A stretch of 64,000 nt of DNA from Bacteroidota bacterium (lineage in GTDB: Bacteria; Bacteroidota; Bacteroidia; Cytophagales; Cytophagaceae): assembly GCA_023428135.1 (NCBI GenBank), contig JAEYZG010000021.1:62001-126000 (forward strand), written 5' to 3'. The stretch's first letter is position 1, and each line of letters opens with the position of its first letter. The translations under genes were made by a program, and so were the position numbers. The notes under the pieces were generated by a model. That model was not told where the DNA came from, did no database searches, and saw only the letters and a program-made list of their open reading frames with translations. Positions 42,119 to 51,966 of the stretch are shown one piece after another.

Positions 42119-43996
42119 TTGAAAGTGACTCTTAGACTACTTTTTATTTTATCCTTGAGTTTATTCTTGTTTGTGCACAATATCAGTGCACAGATTCTGG
42201 ATGATTCTACAAAAAACATTTATGGGCCGACTACTACCAGATACATTCTGGAGGAAGATTTATATAATATAAAAGGCAAACCTCATGGTTTGGATACTTC
42301 TCTGACCAATGCGCACCTTTATGATTATCTATATGGCTCAAATCCATATCAGAATCTTGGTTTGATTGGCACACCTTTAAATCCGATCTACTATACACCT
42401 CCTCAGACTATAGGAAAAAATCTGGGTATTACCATTTTTGATGCTTATGCCTATGACCCCAGCGGCATAAATTACTATGATACTAAATCTCCTTTTAGTA
42501 AATTAAGATATGTGCAAGGGAGCAGAGGTCAGCAGATCCTTGAAGCTGATTTTGCCAGAAATGTTAATCCTCGCTGGAATTTAGGAGTTGATTTCAGAAG
42601 AGTCGCATCTGTGAAGCAGGTCGGGTCCACCATTGCCAGGGATCCTCAAGCCAGCGGCTATGCTGCTGCTGTATATACAAGGTACTTTACTAAAAATCAA
42701 AGGTACCAGCTTTTGCTTAATTATACTCACTTACACCAAACTAACAATGAATTTGGAGGAGTGAGAAATAGGGATACAACTATGATCCAGGAATTAACTA
42801 ATTACAGGGGGATCGATGGCCAATTAAACAGTGGTGTAACAAGGGAAAGACGTAATACCATTCATTTGTATCATCAGTATGGAATTCTAAAAGATTCGGT
42901 ATTGCAAATTTTTCATATTGCAGATTATCAGTATCGGGATAACAGGTATCAGGATCTTGCTATGGCAGGTGATACATTTTATCTTTCTCTGAAGGTGAAG
43001 CCAATTGATTCACTATCTATGACAGACAGGACCGATTTTAATCTTCTTGAAAATAAAATCGGGCTAAAAGGACAAATCAAAAGATTCAACTATAAAGCTT
43101 ATTTCAGGGTAAAGGAGTTTACTTATCAACAGATATCTGATGATACAGTAAGAAATAATTTGAGATACAAAGAGAATTTTCTTGGTGGAGAACTTGCATA
43201 TGTTTTTAAAGACACATCTATATTATCAGTCTCGGGTCAATATTACGTTGGAGGAGAAGATTATTATCTGAAGGCATATTATACAGGTAAATTTTTATCA
43301 GGAGGTTTTTATAGAATAAACTATTCGCCAACGCTAGTTCAATCAAACTATTTTGGAAATTTTTTCAGGTGGAATAATTCATTTAATAATACTCAGACAG
43401 ATAATCTTTGGCTGGATTTAAACTTGAAGGTAGGAAGGATATTGAGGGTTAATCCGGGAATCAGATATACAGGCATAAAAGATTATATATATTTTAATGA
43501 AACCTTTGTGCCGGATCAGGAAAAAAGCCAAATAAAATTATACATGGCAAGTATAAATTTTTTCCTGCATTTAGGCTCCTTTAATATTACTGAAAGATTG
43601 ATTTATACTAAGTATGATGGTGCTCGGGTATTGAATATTCCGGAAATATACAGTCACACAAGGGCCTATTTTCAAACAAGAGCATTTCATAAGGCTGCTG
43701 TATTGCAATTTGGATTAGACGCATTCTGGAGATCTACATACAATGCCAATGGATACATGCCTATTATAGAACAGTTTTATTTGAATAATTCGAGACCTGT
43801 GAAAGATTACATGCTGGTAGATTTGTTTTTAGATGTAAGAGTAAAAAGAGCTAATGTGTTTGTGAAAGTTTCTAATTTGCTTCAGGGGGTAGGTTCTTCA
43901 ACTTCGCCATTTAGAAATACATATTACACTACGCCAGGGTATCCAGGTCTGCCCAGGTCTTTTGATTTTGGTATTATGTGGATGTTTTTTGATTAA
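42119..43996 (+). CDS. Putative outer-membrane porin (Porin_10-like)
   Basis: A 625-residue protein with a signal peptide (LRLLFILSLSLFLFVHNISAQ). It has the N-terminal segment GPTTTRYILEEDLYN and PYQNLGLIGTPLNPIYY, which is typical of the Bacteroidota putative porin family PF14121, and then many alternating aromatic beta strands. The C-terminus ends FDFGIMWMFFD, with a terminal aromatic residue as in outer-membrane barrels. The start is TTG 42119, seven bases after lpxK. The substrate is unknown. The gene is followed by a strong terminator. Confidence 0.85.
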   Translation: MKVTLRLLFILSLSLFLFVHNISAQILDDSTKNIYGPTTTRYILEEDLYNIKGKPHGLDTSLTNAHLYDYLYGSNPYQNLGLIGTPLNPIYYTPPQTIGKNLGITIFDAYAYDPSGINYYDTKSPFSKLRYVQGSRGQQILEADFARNVNPRWNLGVDFRRVASVKQVGSTIARDPQASGYAAAVYTRYFTKNQRYQLLLNYTHLHQTNNEFGGVRNRDTTMIQELTNYRGIDGQLNSGVTRERRNTIHLYHQYGILKDSVLQIFHIADYQYRDNRYQDLAMAGDTFYLSLKVKPIDSLSMTDRTDFNLLENKIGLKGQIKRFNYKAYFRVKEFTYQQISDDTVRNNLRYKENFLGGELAYVFKDTSILSVSGQYYVGGEDYYLKAYYTGKFLSGGFYRINYSPTLVQSNYFGNFFRWNNSFNNTQTDNLWLDLNLKVGRILRVNPGIRYTGIKDYIYFNETFVPDQEKSQIKLYMASINFFLHLGSFNITERLIYTKYDGARVLNIPEIYSHTRAYFQTRAFHKAAVLQFGLDAFWRSTYNANGYMPIIEQFYLNNSRPVKDYMLVDLFLDVRVKRANVFVKVSNLLQGVGSSTSPFRNTYYTTPGYPGLPRSFDFGIMWMFFD

Positions 43997-44024
43997 TGAA
44001 TTGAAGTCTGTATTTATAAATAGG

Positions 44025-44049
44025 AAGGCCGGAAGCAACCGGCCTTTTT
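44025..44049 (+). terminator. Terminator of the lpxK-porin unit
   Basis: AAGGCCGG and CCGGCCTT pair around a 6-base loop, followed by a T run. Confidence 0.88.
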
Positions 44050-44067
44050 ACTTTTTATGAAGAGTCT

Positions 44068-44075
44068 TATCTTTG
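44068..44075 (+). promoter_or_regulatory. -7 promoter element of miaE
   Basis: TATCTTTG matches TAnnTTTG and ends 18 bases before ATG 44094. Confidence 0.5.
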
Positions 44076-44093
44076 TGACTTATTTAATGAATT

Positions 44094-44675
44094 ATGCTTG
44101 GTTTAAAGCTTCCTACAGATCCGCGCTGGGTTAATCTCGCGGAAAAAAGTATTGAAGAAATCTTGATAGATCATGCCTATTGCGAGCAAAAGGCTGCCTC
44201 TACCTGTATTTCACTGATTATTCAGTTTCCTGAGAAAGAAAAGATGGTTGAAACCCTAATGCCGATTGTCACTGAAGAGTGGGGGCATTTTCGAATGGTA
44301 CTTAAAGAACTTAAAAAAAGAGGCTATTCTCTGGGGGCAAAAAGAATTGATAAGTATGTTGTGGAGTTAATGAAGCTTGAAAGAAAAGGCAACAAGCTGG
44401 AAAGGCAACTCATGGATAAATTACTGATCAGTGCTTTGATAGAAGCCAGATCCTGTGAGCGATTCAGACTTCTGTCAGAAAGTATTTCAGATTTAGAACT
44501 GAGAGACTTTTACAGGGAACTTATGATTTCTGAGGCGGGGCATTACCGCACCTTCCTGGACCTTGCAAAAGAATATATGCCGGAAGATGTTGTAAAAGTA
44601 AGATGGCAGGAAATGCTTGATGCAGAAGCAGAAATTATCAGCAATCTTGAGATCCGGGGAGACAGAATGCATTAA
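44094..44675 (+). CDS. miaE: tRNA-(ms2io6A)-hydroxylase MiaE
   Basis: A 193-residue ferritin-like di-iron monooxygenase of the MiaE family, which hydroxylates the isopentenyl side chain of ms2i6A at position 37 of tRNA. The iron ligands are in DHAYCEQKAAS near 26-36, EEWGHFRMV near 62-70, EARSCERF near 116-123 and SEAGHYRTF near 145-153. Length is standard. It is a single gene with its own -7 element and terminator. Confidence 0.93.
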   Translation: MLGLKLPTDPRWVNLAEKSIEEILIDHAYCEQKAASTCISLIIQFPEKEKMVETLMPIVTEEWGHFRMVLKELKKRGYSLGAKRIDKYVVELMKLERKGNKLERQLMDKLLISALIEARSCERFRLLSESISDLELRDFYRELMISEAGHYRTFLDLAKEYMPEDVVKVRWQEMLDAEAEIISNLEIRGDRMH

Positions 44676-44702
44676 CCTCTAAAGACAATATTAAGGGAAT
44701 TT

Positions 44703-44736
44703 AAAAAGCAAAAAACGATCAGGTTTTTTGCTTTTT
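44703..44736. terminator. Bidirectional terminator between miaE and the 420-residue gene
   Basis: AAAAAGCAAAAAAC and GTTTTTTGCTTTTT form a 14-base-pair stem with a 6-base loop. One arm overlaps the last codons of the minus-strand gene. Confidence 0.75.
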
Positions 44737-45981
44737 CTTTTTAGCAGCAGGAAATAGAATGTTATTTAGAATCAATCTGAAACCCGGAGAGTTTGGGTGT
44801 AGATTCAGGTCAGTAGGTTCTTCTCCCACAAAATGTTGGTAATCTTCCGGGTCGTGACCGCCATAAAACGTCCAGGTGCCTTTTCCATAAGTTCCGTGAA
44901 TATATCGGGCTTCGTTTATAGATTTGGTTTCTCCAAGTACCAATACGTCAGTTTTTAGTAATTTTTTCTTAAATGCTGTTGTTTGGCCCATAAAACCTTT
45001 AATGTTGGATTCATGAGACTGAGTAAGCATTGTTGGCACTGGATCCCACTTCGCTGAAAACTGGAATAAGTTAAAGTAATCATTGTTTTCAGCAAGATTC
45101 CTTTCCTGAGGAAGGTTATCTATATTGGAATATTCATACTCATAGGGATCCATACTGATGGTAAAATCTTTGAAAGCAAAAGTTTTTGAGAAGTCCAGCT
45201 TCCTCTGTGCAGACGGATCCGCATGATCACCATCGTACATGGATTCACAAATATCGACTCCCTCAGCTGCCAGGGCTATATCATAGGTGTCAGTAGCAGA
45301 GCACATTGCAAATAAAAAACCACCACCGGCACAGAAATCACGGATCCCTTTTACTACAGCCAACTTTAGTTGGGAAACTTTACTGAACCCATGCTTTTTC
45401 GCAGATTCTTCATATTCTTGCTGTTGTTTGACATACCACGGCTGAAATTTATACATGGAATAAAATTTTCCATATTGTCCTGTAAAATCCTCGTGGTGGA
45501 GGTGGAGCCAGTCATATTTTGGTAAATCTCCATTGAGGACTTCATCATCAAAAACTACAGTGTAAGGGATTTCAGAATAGGTAAGTACCATGGTCACTGC
45601 ATCGTCCCAGGGTAACTTTGTTTTGGGGCTGTAAACAGCAATTTTAGGTGCTTTTTCAAGTTTAACAACATCCATGTTAACATCAGGACTACTGATCTCC
45701 TCAAGTATGGAAAGTTGCTGAGCATCTGAAATTACCTCATAACTTACACCTCTTATAACAAGCTCATTCTGAAATTGCTGATTTTGTTTAAATAAGAAAC
45801 TGCCTCCTCTATAGTTTAAGAGCCAGTTAACTTCTATCTCTTTGGTTAGAATCCAATAAGCAATACCGTAAGCTTTTAAGTGATTTTTCTGAGTATTATC
45901 CATTGGTACCAGCAGGTAGGATGCTTTTACCTCTGAAAGGATAAATAGTAAAGAGAAAAAAAACATCAGTCGTTTTAGCAT
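44719..45981 (-). CDS. Exported conserved protein, glutamine-amidotransferase-like fold
   Basis: A 420-residue protein with an N-terminal signal peptide (RLMFFFSLLFILSEVKA). Features include IAVYSPKTKLPWDDAVTMVLTYSEIPYTVVFDDE, VVKGIRDFCAGGGFLFAMCSATDTYD near 215-240, where Cys follows Met-Ala rather than the usual GxCxG elbow, and ARYIHGTYGKGTWTFYGGHDPED near the end. This is reminiscent of class I glutamine-amidotransferase/ThuA-like folds. Homologues are sometimes labelled asparagine synthetase B, for which I see no support. It is periplasmic or surface located; its function is unknown. Confidence 0.7.
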   Translation of the reverse strand: MLKRLMFFFSLLFILSEVKASYLLVPMDNTQKNHLKAYGIAYWILTKEIEVNWLLNYRGGSFLFKQNQQFQNELVIRGVSYEVISDAQQLSILEEISSPDVNMDVVKLEKAPKIAVYSPKTKLPWDDAVTMVLTYSEIPYTVVFDDEVLNGDLPKYDWLHLHHEDFTGQYGKFYSMYKFQPWYVKQQQEYEESAKKHGFSKVSQLKLAVVKGIRDFCAGGGFLFAMCSATDTYDIALAAEGVDICESMYDGDHADPSAQRKLDFSKTFAFKDFTISMDPYEYEYSNIDNLPQERNLAENNDYFNLFQFSAKWDPVPTMLTQSHESNIKGFMGQTTAFKKKLLKTDVLVLGETKSINEARYIHGTYGKGTWTFYGGHDPEDYQHFVGEEPTDLNLHPNSPGFRLILNNILFPAAKKKKQKT

Positions 45982-46345
45982 AAAGTATAAATCAGAAGTT
46001 GTGGAAACTGTTACCCCAAAGAAAAAAAAATGTAGTTTTTTTTCTAAAAATAAAACGATTTTTTAGAGAATACGATATAAGACTAAAAATATTTTAACGA
46101 ATTAAACTCCACTTTTAAAAGAAATTGTTTCTGATTTGTCAAAAGGAATATAAGTATTAAGCGAAAAGGTTCATTTATTTCTCAAGTAACGTAAACTTTT
46201 TTTGAAAATTTTTGTCTAACAAAAAGTGATAAAAATATTAAGTTTTGTTACTTGTAAAATTATTAAAATATGCGCATTTTTGTTTAGATTTGTATTTAAT
46301 GGATAAGTTTAGCTTATACAAATTCTTTTGATTATCAAGAACTGA
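45982..46345. other. AT-rich intergenic region with promoter of the T9SS cargo gene
   Basis: This 364-base gap separates two divergent genes. It is very AT-rich with several T and A tracts, and no coding sequence is seen. A -7 element lies at 46285-46292. Confidence 0.5.
46285..46292 (+). promoter_or_regulatory. -7 promoter element of the 261-residue secreted protein
   Basis: TAGATTTG matches TAnnTTTG and ends 53 bases before ATG 46346, giving a leader of roughly 45-50 bases. Confidence 0.5.
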
Positions 46346-47131
46346 ATGAAATTTATGAAAACCAAATTTTTGTTATTGTCGCTGATTCTCTTTGTTACCG
46401 GAGCAAAGGCTGGGATTTTAACAGTTTCAGGCGTTTATCAGGGAAAAAATCTCTATGTGCAGAATCCTTTCACAGGGAACATGAAAGATTTTTGTACTAA
46501 TGACGTTTTTGTAAACGATGTAAAAATCATGTCTAATATTCAGTCTAGTGCTTACGAAATCGACCTTTCAAATTTAAAGTTGAATGATCCGGTTACCGTA
46601 AAAATCACTCATAAAGATGATTGTAAGCCTAAAGTTCTTAACCCACAGGTGGTTAGGGCTTCAAGTAGCTTTCAGTTCAGTTCATTCAATATTGACCCAG
46701 AAAGCATAATGTGGGCTACTAAAGGAGAAAAGCCAAGAGGTAAATTCTTTGTAGAGCATTTTATCAATAACAGCTGGGTTACTGTAAAAGAAATATCTGG
46801 TAAAGAATCAGGAATGTTAAATAACTATGATATTAAATCTACTCATCATTCAAAATTAAACAAGTATAGAATCAAATATCTTGAAAATGACGGACAGGTG
46901 TTTTATTCTCAGGTTCTTGAGTTTAATTCTGACCTTTCTCCAATCACTTGGTATCCAAAAAGAGTTACAGATAAAATTTATCTTTCAAGAGAAACTGATT
47001 TTGAAGTATTAGATGCATATGGAAATGTGGTGAGAAAAGGTGCAGGTAAAGAAATAAACATGGCAGACTTATCTTCCGGTGTTTATTACCTGAATGTTGA
47101 TAATACAACTAATAAGGTTTTGAAAAAGTAG
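46346..47131 (+). CDS. Small secreted protein with T9SS type A-like tail
   Basis: A 261-residue exported protein: signal peptide (TKFLLLSLILFVTGAKA), a beta-rich body (VSGVYQGKNLYVQNPF, KITHKDDCKPKVLNP) and a C-terminal stretch of about 50 residues, FEVLDAYGNVVRKGAGKEI, then MADLSSGVYYLNVDN and KVLKK. The tail follows the type A T9SS sorting domain pattern (V-D-GN-V, L-SGVY-L, terminal K). Two conserved-looking cysteines lie in the body. ATG 46355 is an alternative start. It stands alone with its own promoter element and terminator. Confidence 0.75.
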   Translation: MKFMKTKFLLLSLILFVTGAKAGILTVSGVYQGKNLYVQNPFTGNMKDFCTNDVFVNDVKIMSNIQSSAYEIDLSNLKLNDPVTVKITHKDDCKPKVLNPQVVRASSSFQFSSFNIDPESIMWATKGEKPRGKFFVEHFINNSWVTVKEISGKESGMLNNYDIKSTHHSKLNKYRIKYLENDGQVFYSQVLEFNSDLSPITWYPKRVTDKIYLSRETDFEVLDAYGNVVRKGAGKEINMADLSSGVYYLNVDNTTNKVLKK

Positions 47132-47147
47132 TTTGTAAAAAAACAAT

Positions 47148-47190
47148 AAAAAAGAAGAGGCGGCCTATTTCAGGTCGCCTCTTCTTTTTT
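47148..47190 (+). terminator. Terminator of the small T9SS cargo gene
   Basis: AAAAAAGAAGAGGCG pairs with CGCCTCTTCTTTTTT, and an inner CCT/AGG pair follows a one-base mismatch. The stem is long and ends in a T run. Confidence 0.88.
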
Positions 47191-47581
47191 ATCTGATATT
47201 TACAGTATCATCCATTCTTAAATTGGGTCAATCTGGAAGTCTGTAGGGAAAGGTTTACTTCTTTTTTAGATTGTTCACTTAATACAAAGTTAAGATTATA
47301 ATTTATGCCTTGCAGGTTCTCCGATTACATGATTCCCCAGATATCCAGATTGATCTCTTAAATTCTGGGTGATTAAAGTTACATCAGCCCATAACTTATT
47401 TGAATGAATCGAGCTTAATTGAATATTTATTTATTTTTAATTGTTTTTGAAATCTAAAATTGATTATCAAAGCTCAAGAGAGGAAATTAATAACTAAAGA
47501 AATTATTGGCTGGAGTGGGGGATGAGCAATCGTAATCCTTGGCGGGAATTAATCGGAGATTTTTTAAAGTGGTATTAAATA
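47191..47581. other. Intergenic region without recognised gene
   Basis: About 390 bases between two terminators. A minus-strand open stretch (about 47295-47435) translates to protein-like residues (LWADVTLITQNLRDQSGYLG) but lacks a start codon. No RNA gene or mobile element was recognised. Confidence 0.4.
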
Positions 47582-47614
47582 AAAAAACTCCGGAGTGGCT
47601 TGCTCCGGAGTTTT
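47582..47614 (-). terminator. Terminator of glnN
   Basis: AAAAACTCCGGAG and CTCCGGAGTTTTT form a perfect stem with a 7-base loop, eight bases after the glnN stop. Confidence 0.9.
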
Positions 47615-47622
47615 TGTGAATA

Positions 47623-49812
47623 TTATCTTAAGAATAACATTTCTCTGTATTTAACCAAAGGCCAATCTTCGTCATCAACCAAAAGCTCTAATTTGTCAAC
47701 AGCATATCTGATCGTCTCAAAATGACCTTTAACTTCGCTGCCATACATAATTGCTCTTTTTCTTGCTTCGTCAGTATGGTTGGCTTTCTTTCTAGCTTCA
47801 GTCATTTCCTCAACTTCAGTCTGAATAGTGCTGATATGCTTAGAGATTTCTTTAATAATCTCAATCACTGGCTTAGACTCTTTTTCAAGACCAAGATCTT
47901 TCAATCCTTTCACGTTGGTGATAAGTTTGTTTTGATAAGCGATAGCCGTGGGAATGATATGGTTTAGAGCAAGGTCTCCAATTACGCGACCTTCAATCTG
48001 AATTTTCTTGATATAATTCTCAAGCATGATCTCATGTCTTGCATGAACTTCACGCTCGTTCATAACATCATGTTTCGCAAATATTTTAACAGCTTTTTCT
48101 GTAGAAAAGAAATCTAGCGCTTCTGGAGTTGTTTTTACATTTGACAATCCTCTTTTTTCAGCTTCTTTAACCCACTCTTCAGAGTAACCGTTAGCTTCAA
48201 ATCTGATTTTTTTAGAAGCAACAATGTAATCTCTCAATACATTGATGATGGCAACTTCTTTCTTTGTTCCTTTTTTGATTTGCTTGTCGACATCTTCTTT
48301 GAATTTAGTAAGAGTCTCAGCAACAATAGTATTAAGTACAGTCATTGGTAGAGCACTGTTCTGGCTTGATCCAACCGCTCTGAACTCAAATTTATTTCCT
48401 GTGAAGGCAAATGGAGAAGTTCTGTTTCTGTCAGTATTGTCCAAAAGGATTTCTGGAATTTTGTTGATTCCAAGTTTCATATAAACGTTATCACCTTTGT
48501 CTATCTTGATGTTACCATTTTTCTCCAGTTCATCAAGCATTTCGCTTAGTGTTTGTCCAACAAAAACAGACATGATCGCCGGAGGTGCCTCGTTAGCTCC
48601 TAATCTGTGATCGTTACCTGCAGTAGCAATGGACGATCTTAGAAGATCTGCATAATCATGAACTGCCTTTATTACGTTTACAAAGAAAGTAAGGAAGATC
48701 AGGTTCTCTTTAGGTTTGCTGGTTGGTCCAAGAAGGTTTTTTCCAGTATTGGTGCTTAGAGCCCAGTTATTATGTTTTCCGCTACCGTTGATTCCAGAGA
48801 ATGGTTTTTCATGGAATAATACTTTCAGGTTGTGTCTTTCTGCAACTTTCTGCATCACATCCATTAGAAGCTGGTTGTGATCGCAGGCCAGGTTACATTC
48901 TTCGAAAGTTGGAGCCACCTCGAACTGGCTAGGAGCCACCTCATTGTGACGGGTTCTTACAGGAAGACCAAGTTTTAATGCTTCAATTTCAAAGTCAACC
49001 ATAAAGTTATTTACTCTTGGAGGAATTGATCCAAAGTAATGATCTTCAAGCTGCTGACCTCTTGCCGGTGAGTGACCAAATACAGATCTTCCTGCCATAA
49101 TAAGATCTGGACGAGCCATATATAAGGCTTTGTCAATAAGGAAGTATTCTTGTTCGGCGCCAAGGGTTGCAGTAACCTTAGTAATATCTTTATCAAAATA
49201 ATCACATACATCAACTGCAGCTCTGTCAATTGCAGCAAGTGACTTTAAAAGCGGAGTTTTATAATCAAGAGCCTCACCTGTGTAAGACACAAAGATTGTT
49301 GGGATACAAAGAGTATTGGTTCCGGATGAGTTTTGCATTAAGAAAGCCGGAGATGAAGGATCCCAAGCGGTATATCCTCTGGCTTCAAAAGTATTTCTGA
49401 TACCACCGTTTGGAAAAGATGATGCATCAGGTTCTTGCTGAACAAGTGCAGATCCTTTGAATTTTTCAATGGCCCTACCATTTTCATCAGCTTCAAAAAA
49501 AGCATCATGTTTTTCTGCAGTTGCGTCAGTTAAGGGTTGAAACCAGTGAGTATAATGAGTAGCACCTTTTTCGATTGCCCAAGCTTTCATTGAAGCAGCT
49601 ACAGCATCTGCAGTAGAACTGTCAATCTTTTCGCCTTTTTCAATCGCTGTTGTTACTTTTTTGAGAACAGCATTTGATAATGTCTGTCTCATAGCCTCAG
49701 TGCCATAAACATTAGTGCCGTAAAAGTCAGAAACCTTAATTGAAGGTACTGTTACTTTCACAGTTTCCCTGTTTCCTACAGTTTCAAGCGCCTTAAATCT
49801 TAAATAAGCCAT
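47623..49812 (-). CDS. glnN: Glutamine synthetase type III
   Basis: A 729-residue GSIII enzyme, which makes glutamine from glutamate, ammonia and ATP. The characteristic N-terminal domain shows STADAVAASMKAWAIEKGATHYTHWFQPLT near 60-90. The catalytic domain has ATLGAEQEYFLID near 212-224, HNEVAPSQFEVAP near 285-297, FHEKPFSGINGSGKHNNWALST near 335-356 and SIATAGNDHRLGANEAPPAIMSVF near 392-415. A C-terminal helical domain ends LVKYREMLFLR. GSIII is typical of Bacteroidota. The gene is monocistronic with a long AT-rich upstream region. Confidence 0.96.
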   Translation of the reverse strand: MAYLRFKALETVGNRETVKVTVPSIKVSDFYGTNVYGTEAMRQTLSNAVLKKVTTAIEKGEKIDSSTADAVAASMKAWAIEKGATHYTHWFQPLTDATAEKHDAFFEADENGRAIEKFKGSALVQQEPDASSFPNGGIRNTFEARGYTAWDPSSPAFLMQNSSGTNTLCIPTIFVSYTGEALDYKTPLLKSLAAIDRAAVDVCDYFDKDITKVTATLGAEQEYFLIDKALYMARPDLIMAGRSVFGHSPARGQQLEDHYFGSIPPRVNNFMVDFEIEALKLGLPVRTRHNEVAPSQFEVAPTFEECNLACDHNQLLMDVMQKVAERHNLKVLFHEKPFSGINGSGKHNNWALSTNTGKNLLGPTSKPKENLIFLTFFVNVIKAVHDYADLLRSSIATAGNDHRLGANEAPPAIMSVFVGQTLSEMLDELEKNGNIKIDKGDNVYMKLGINKIPEILLDNTDRNRTSPFAFTGNKFEFRAVGSSQNSALPMTVLNTIVAETLTKFKEDVDKQIKKGTKKEVAIINVLRDYIVASKKIRFEANGYSEEWVKEAEKRGLSNVKTTPEALDFFSTEKAVKIFAKHDVMNEREVHARHEIMLENYIKKIQIEGRVIGDLALNHIIPTAIAYQNKLITNVKGLKDLGLEKESKPVIEIIKEISKHISTIQTEVEEMTEARKKANHTDEARKRAIMYGSEVKGHFETIRYAVDKLELLVDDEDWPLVKYREMLFLR

Positions 49813-50129
49813 ATTAGGATTTTTGAATTTTGGTTTTGTGGGTAAAAATATGAAATTTTTATTATTTGGTCAGTTTTTCCGATTTTTTTTTATCGGTTTG
49901 ACCTAAAAACAGATTTTTTTTGGAAAAATTCCATCAAAAATAAATGAGATTTTCAAAAATAAAGCATTTTTCCAACTATTTCCCTATTATAATTACTTCT
50001 CTTTCAGCCTGATTTTTTTAAAGTCCAGAGTATTAGTTTTTTAATATTTTTTCTAATTCTCATAACAAATTTTATGATTGAATTATTTTATCCCCAACTT
50101 TGTAATCTAATTTCAAATAATATTTAACT
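49813..50129. other. AT-rich intergenic region between divergent glnN and sulfatase genes
   Basis: A 317-base gap, very AT-rich with T-rich tracts, that must hold both promoters. No exact TAnnTTTG element next to either start and no coding sequence was seen. Confidence 0.4.
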
Positions 50130-51965
50130 GTGAAAGCTAGAATCGAATATATTTTCAGATACCTGTTTTTCTGGGTTGCTTTTTTCCTAATCGCAAAGGT
50201 TTTGTTTTTGATATATCATTTTAAAACCTATTCAGAATTTGGCTTGATTAATAGTCTGAAGGTGCTCTTTCATGGACTCAGGCTAGATTTATCTATTACT
50301 GCCTATTTCTCCATCTTGCCTTTTCTGCTGGTTGCTGTTTCTTCTTTTTTTCAAAATTTTAATCTTTTTAAAAAAATTATAAAAATATATACCCTAGGCT
50401 TGGCTTCCATTGTGACTTTTCTCCATGTAATAGACCTGGAGCTTTTTTCTTTCTGGGGCTATCGTCTTGATGCGACTCCATTGAAATATATAAATACTCC
50501 AGGAGAAATGCTTGCATCAGCAGGTGCCTCTCCTGTGAGTCTTTTGTTGGGACTGCTTGTGTTATTAATCATTTCTTCTTTTTTTCTATTCTATTCACTG
50601 TTTAGAAATATTGATACCACTAAGAAAAGTATCGGGGCCGTTTTCCTTGTACTTCCTCTTACTGCGTCTCTAATCATACTTATCAGAGGAGGGCTTCAGC
50701 TAGCACCAATTAATCAGAGTGCAGTTTATTTTTCTACCAACAGTTTTCTAAATCAGGCAGCAGTTAACGTTCCTTGGAACCTTACTCATTCGCTTCTTGA
50801 GAAAACCTATAGTACTAAGAATCCATTTGTGTTTCTGAGTAAAGAAGATAGTGAGAGTATTGTCAATTCATTGTACAATAAAGAATCCATTCCATCTGTC
50901 AGGGTTTTAAAGGAAGGAAAGAAAAATATCATCCTTATCATATGGGAGAGCTTTACTGCAAAGGCTTTGAATGATGTAGAGGGAAAACAGATTACTCCGA
51001 GATTTAAAGAGTTGATTAAAGAAGGTGTTTACTTTGATAATATTTATGCTAGCGGAGACAGAAGTGAAAAAGGGATAATTGCTTTATTAAGTGGATATCC
51101 AGCACAACCTACAACATCCATCATTACATTCCCGGGTAAAACAACAAAGCTATCAACATTACCATTACAATTTAAGAAAGATAAATATTTTACTTCCTTT
51201 TATTATGGTGGAGAAATGGAGTTCGCCAATATTAAATCTTACCTCTGTCACTGTGGTTTTGACAAGCTTATAGGGATTGAGGCATTTGACAAAAAAGATC
51301 AAAACTCCAAGTGGGGAGCACATGATGAGGTAGTACTAAAAAGAATGCTGGAAGATACAAAATCAATTAAAGAGCCTTTCTTTAATACTTTATTTACACT
51401 GAGCAGTCATGAACCTTTTGAGATTCCTGAAAAGCCTCTGCTTTCTCCAGATACAAGAGAAAGAATGTTCCTCAATTCTTTACATTATTCTGATGCAAGT
51501 ATAGGTACATTCATAGATGAAGCAAAGAAGCAGCCATGGTGGGATAATACATTGATCATCATCACTGCTGATCACGGGCATGTTATGCCTGGAAATGGTA
51601 TTGCAACACATCAGCCTCAGGAATTTAAAATACCGATGCTATGGTTGGGGGGGGCACTTGCGAAAAAAGATACAGTAATTACTCAACTGGGATCTCAAAC
51701 TGATCTTGCAAGTACGCTTTTAACTCAGTTTGATAAACCCTCTGATGGATTCCGCTTTAGCAGAGACTTATTTGCTCCCTGTAAAAATCCATTTGCATAC
51801 TATGCTTTTAATAACGGATTTGGTTTAATGAACGATAGTTGCAAGGTGGTTTATGATAACGTGTCAAATCAGCCTGTATATAAAGAAGGAACTGATGATA
51901 CTCAGTTTATTAAAAAGGGAAGGGCTTATTTACAGGTTTCTTTTCAGGATTATCTGAATAAATAA
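50130..51965 (+). CDS. LTA synthase-like sulfatase family membrane protein
   Basis: A 611-residue protein with five N-terminal membrane helices (up to about residue 190), then an extracytoplasmic alkaline phosphatase/sulfatase domain. This contains NIILIIWESFTAKAL near 270-284, ASGDRSEKGIIALLSGYPAQP near 309-329, LSSHEPF near 428, LHYSDASIGTFI near 450 and ITADHGHVMPG near 477-487. The architecture is that of LtaS/OpgB-like phosphoglycerol transferases, which add phosphoglycerol or phosphoethanolamine to surface polymers or lipids. Bacteroidota lack lipoteichoic acid, so the acceptor differs. Start GTG 50130. Confidence 0.87.
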   Translation: MKARIEYIFRYLFFWVAFFLIAKVLFLIYHFKTYSEFGLINSLKVLFHGLRLDLSITAYFSILPFLLVAVSSFFQNFNLFKKIIKIYTLGLASIVTFLHVIDLELFSFWGYRLDATPLKYINTPGEMLASAGASPVSLLLGLLVLLIISSFFLFYSLFRNIDTTKKSIGAVFLVLPLTASLIILIRGGLQLAPINQSAVYFSTNSFLNQAAVNVPWNLTHSLLEKTYSTKNPFVFLSKEDSESIVNSLYNKESIPSVRVLKEGKKNIILIIWESFTAKALNDVEGKQITPRFKELIKEGVYFDNIYASGDRSEKGIIALLSGYPAQPTTSIITFPGKTTKLSTLPLQFKKDKYFTSFYYGGEMEFANIKSYLCHCGFDKLIGIEAFDKKDQNSKWGAHDEVVLKRMLEDTKSIKEPFFNTLFTLSSHEPFEIPEKPLLSPDTRERMFLNSLHYSDASIGTFIDEAKKQPWWDNTLIIITADHGHVMPGNGIATHQPQEFKIPMLWLGGALAKKDTVITQLGSQTDLASTLLTQFDKPSDGFRFSRDLFAPCKNPFAYYAFNNGFGLMNDSCKVVYDNVSNQPVYKEGTDDTQFIKKGRAYLQVSFQDYLNK

Positions 51966-51966
51966 G

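Noticed and set aside
47295..47435. Minus-strand open stretch with protein-like translation (LWADVTLITQNLRDQSGYLG)
   Set aside because: No start codon, no promoter element, and too short to separate from chance in AT-rich DNA; kept only as a note in the intergenic entry.
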